This document shows, piece by piece, positions 62,121-64,000 of a stretch of 64,000 bases of DNA. Positions within the stretch are counted from its first letter, which is position 1. The number at the start of each line of letters is the position of its first letter. The notes under the pieces are model-generated. The model saw nothing but the letters and a program-made list of their open reading frames with translations, was not told where the DNA came from and ran no database searches. The stretch spans positions 248,001 to 312,000 of the forward strand of contig NZ_CP059732.1 of NCBI RefSeq assembly GCF_014117325.1, written 5' to 3'. The translations under genes were made by a program, and so were the position numbers. This stretch comes from Spirosoma foliorum. Its GTDB lineage: Bacteria; Bacteroidota; Bacteroidia; Cytophagales; Spirosomataceae.

Positions 62121-63917
62121 ATGAAGATCATACGTCTGCTTCTGCTGGTTTGCGCCAGCTTGTTTTTTCAGTTTTCTACTGCCAAACCAACGCTTCCGTT
62201 ACTGTATGAGGTGAACCTTAACGACCGCGCCGACGACGAATTCAAAGTAACGTTGCACGTGAATGGATTAACTGCCGATAACGCTGTGTATCAGTTTGCG
62301 TCAACGGCGCCGGGAACTTATCAGGTTATGGATATTGGCCGATATGTACGCTCGTTCAAGGCATTTGACGGTAAAGGAAAAGAAGTGAAAACAACACAAG
62401 TATCGACCAACCAGTGGAAGTTTGACCAACCCGAAAAAGTCCGGACGGTTCAATACAGTGTTGCCGAAACCTGGGATACGCCTGTAAATGAACACAAACC
62501 GTATAACATGTGCGGTACGTCTATCGAAAATGATCATGTATTGATCAACGGGCAGGGGGTATTTGGTTTCCCAATGGGCATGCAATCGGCACCGATCGAA
62601 TTGAAACTAAATTACCCCGCTAGCTGGGTAGTTGGAACGGCTCTAGACAAAAATGCGAAGGGTAATTTCATCGCGCCAACCTACGACCGGATTGTGGATT
62701 CACCTATTTTGTTGGGCCGCCTGACGAAAGCCACAACAACCGTTGCTGGTGCGCAGATTGATGTGTACACCTACTCAAAAAGCGACAAAATCAAGTCGGA
62801 TCAATTACTGAACAACATGCAGTCGATGTTGACGGCGGCTGGTCAGTTTTTGAAGCAACTGCCCGTAAAACGTTATACGTTTCTGTATCACTTCGAGGAC
62901 CAAAGCTGGGGTGCCTGGGAGCATTCATATAGCTCAGAATACGTGATCAAAGAGGAAGAGTTTTCGAAGAAACTGGCCGATGAGATGACGTCGATTGCTG
63001 CGCATGAATTTTTTCACGTAGTCACTCCATTGAACATTCATAGCGAAATCATTCAGCAGTTCAACTTCGAAACACCTACGCCTTCGGAGCACCTTTGGTT
63101 ATACGAAGGTGTGACCGAATGGGCCAGCGATGCCATGCAATTGCGCGGTCAGATTATGGATTTGCCGACTTATTTCGGTGAATTAAGCCAGAAAATTGCT
63201 TACGACAAAAGTCTCGATACAACCTATAGCCTGAGCAAATTAGGTCTGACCTGTTATACCGACGAAGGCCAGCGTCAATACGGGAACATTTATGCCCGTG
63301 GCGCTCTGGTTGCGGGGTTGCTGGATATCCGCCTGTTAGAACTGTCGGGCGGGAAACGAGGGTTGCGCGAGGTTATCAATGAACTAGCTACTACCTACGG
63401 GCCGGATAAATCATTCCCGGAAAAAGAGTTCTTCACCGTTTTCACCGAAAAGACCTATCCTGAAATTGGTGATTTCTTTAATCGGTACATCAAAGCGGCT
63501 GAACCACTGCCCTTTAGCGACTACTATGGTAAACTGGGAATCACCTATACGCCAGCTATTCCCACCGGAGAGAAAGTTGCCCTGCTAGGGATGAAGCCCG
63601 CTTTTACCGGTACCAAATTTGTCCTTACGCGTATAACTGACCCCCTGTTGAAGGCTGGTTTACAGGAAAACGATGAATGGGTTTCGTTCAATGGTCAGCC
63701 GTTGAGTATGGACAATATCAGCAAGATTCAGACTGACCTGAAGCAACTGAAACCGGGCGATACCTACGAAGTCACGGTTCGGCGAAACGGGCAGGATATT
63801 ACCGTAAAATGCCCGATGCTGGAAAAGGAGGGGCTTAAACAATATGTTTTCGAGTTGAACCCTCAGGCTACGCCACAACAAGTGCAACTCCGCGAAATCT
63901 GGCAGAAAAATTTGTAG
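62121..63917 (+). CDS. M61 family metallopeptidase with PDZ domain
   Basis: 598 residues from the ATG at 62121, which begins a signal peptide (MKIIRLLLLVCASLFFQFST); the frame is open 23 codons upstream without an export signal. N-terminal M61 sandwich domain (VTLHVNGLTADNAVYQFASTAPGTYQV), then the zinc site HEFFH (His295-His299) in SIAAHEFFHVVTPL with a downstream Glu in LWLYEGVTEW, a helical domain (YARGALVAGLLDIRLLELSGGKRG) and a C-terminal PDZ domain (LLKAGLQENDEWVSFNGQPL). M61 enzymes are glycyl aminopeptidases with a preference for N-terminal Gly or Ala. Periplasmic or surface-located. An intrinsic terminator follows. Confidence 0.92.
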   Translation: MKIIRLLLLVCASLFFQFSTAKPTLPLLYEVNLNDRADDEFKVTLHVNGLTADNAVYQFASTAPGTYQVMDIGRYVRSFKAFDGKGKEVKTTQVSTNQWKFDQPEKVRTVQYSVAETWDTPVNEHKPYNMCGTSIENDHVLINGQGVFGFPMGMQSAPIELKLNYPASWVVGTALDKNAKGNFIAPTYDRIVDSPILLGRLTKATTTVAGAQIDVYTYSKSDKIKSDQLLNNMQSMLTAAGQFLKQLPVKRYTFLYHFEDQSWGAWEHSYSSEYVIKEEEFSKKLADEMTSIAAHEFFHVVTPLNIHSEIIQQFNFETPTPSEHLWLYEGVTEWASDAMQLRGQIMDLPTYFGELSQKIAYDKSLDTTYSLSKLGLTCYTDEGQRQYGNIYARGALVAGLLDIRLLELSGGKRGLREVINELATTYGPDKSFPEKEFFTVFTEKTYPEIGDFFNRYIKAAEPLPFSDYYGKLGITYTPAIPTGEKVALLGMKPAFTGTKFVLTRITDPLLKAGLQENDEWVSFNGQPLSMDNISKIQTDLKQLKPGDTYEVTVRRNGQDITVKCPMLEKEGLKQYVFELNPQATPQQVQLREIWQKNL

Positions 63918-63940
63918 ACTAACATTATTCTGAACGTTTA

Positions 63941-63981
63941 AATCGGGCTGTTCATTGGCTAAACCAATGAACAGCCCGATT
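63941..63981 (+). terminator. Hairpin terminator after the M61 peptidase gene
   Basis: An 18-bp perfect stem (63941-63958 with 63964-63981), 5-base loop, followed by CTATTTT. Confidence 0.8.
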
Positions 63982-64000
63982 CTATTTTGTGTCTGATTGG

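Overview
The window looks like chromosome of a Bacteroidota bacterium of the Cytophagales, most likely Spirosoma or a close relative. This is an inference from gene content: a SusC/SusD pair, FtsX-type permeases carrying the 'permease prefix' domain with a PadR regulator, a DUF2911 protein, an M61 peptidase, a very large cysteine-patterned surface protein, and promoter matches of the TAnnTTTG type. Base composition is close to 50% GC. I saw no rRNA, tRNA or CRISPR array.

Layout. 1-5.1 kb: 3' part of a giant secreted Ig/PKD-like repeat protein. 5.4-6.0 kb: a DJ-1/PfpI protein. 6.1-14.8 kb: a PadR regulator with two tandem paralogous FtsX/MacB-type permeases on the minus strand, then a third permease on the plus strand; no ATPase subunit is nearby. 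15-18.5 kb: Rrf2 regulator plus aldo/keto reductase, a small ACT protein and a phytoene-dehydrogenase-like FAD enzyme. 18.8-20.4 kb: an esterase fused to a gluconolactonase-like propeller. 20.6-33.7 kb: a redox/aldehyde-handling cluster (two cupins, an aldo/keto reductase, an AraC regulator, a cyclophilin-like lipoprotein, hydrolases, a PaoABC-like molybdenum enzyme, two SDR-type proteins, an acetyltransferase, an outer-membrane-like protein).

33.8-35.5 kb: an IS3-family element with 60-bp perfect terminal inverted repeats. Its transposase frame is split in three by short GC-rich insertions, and it abuts a remnant of a second element. 36-38.6 kb: a sugar-dehydrogenase/HEAT/cytochrome c protein interrupted by a one-base frameshift. 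39-40.2 kb: an esterase with a TPR-like tail. 40.3-44.7 kb: an RsbR-RsbS-RsbT stressosome operon ending in an anti-sigma-like/PP2C fusion and an anti-sigma-like/PAS/histidine-kinase fusion, with no sigma factor. 45.1 kb: a small OmpA protein.

45.6-60.5 kb: a carbohydrate utilisation locus with a GH31 enzyme, a GntR regulator, an SGNH hydrolase, a large unrecognised secreted protein, SusD, SusC (frameshifted), an L-fucose/L-arabinose isomerase-family protein and an MFS transporter. A palindrome based on TTAGTG/CACTAA precedes both the isomerase gene and the transporter gene. 61-63.9 kb: a DUF2911 protein and an M61 metallopeptidase with PDZ.

Two features recur. Many intergenic gaps hold long, near-perfect palindromes of several sequence families. 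Three reading frames are disturbed by single-base events (dehydrogenase, SusC, and the molybdenum-enzyme Fe-S subunit); the last lies at an in-phase A AAA AAG heptamer and could be programmed frameshifting. Assembly error cannot be excluded for any of the three.
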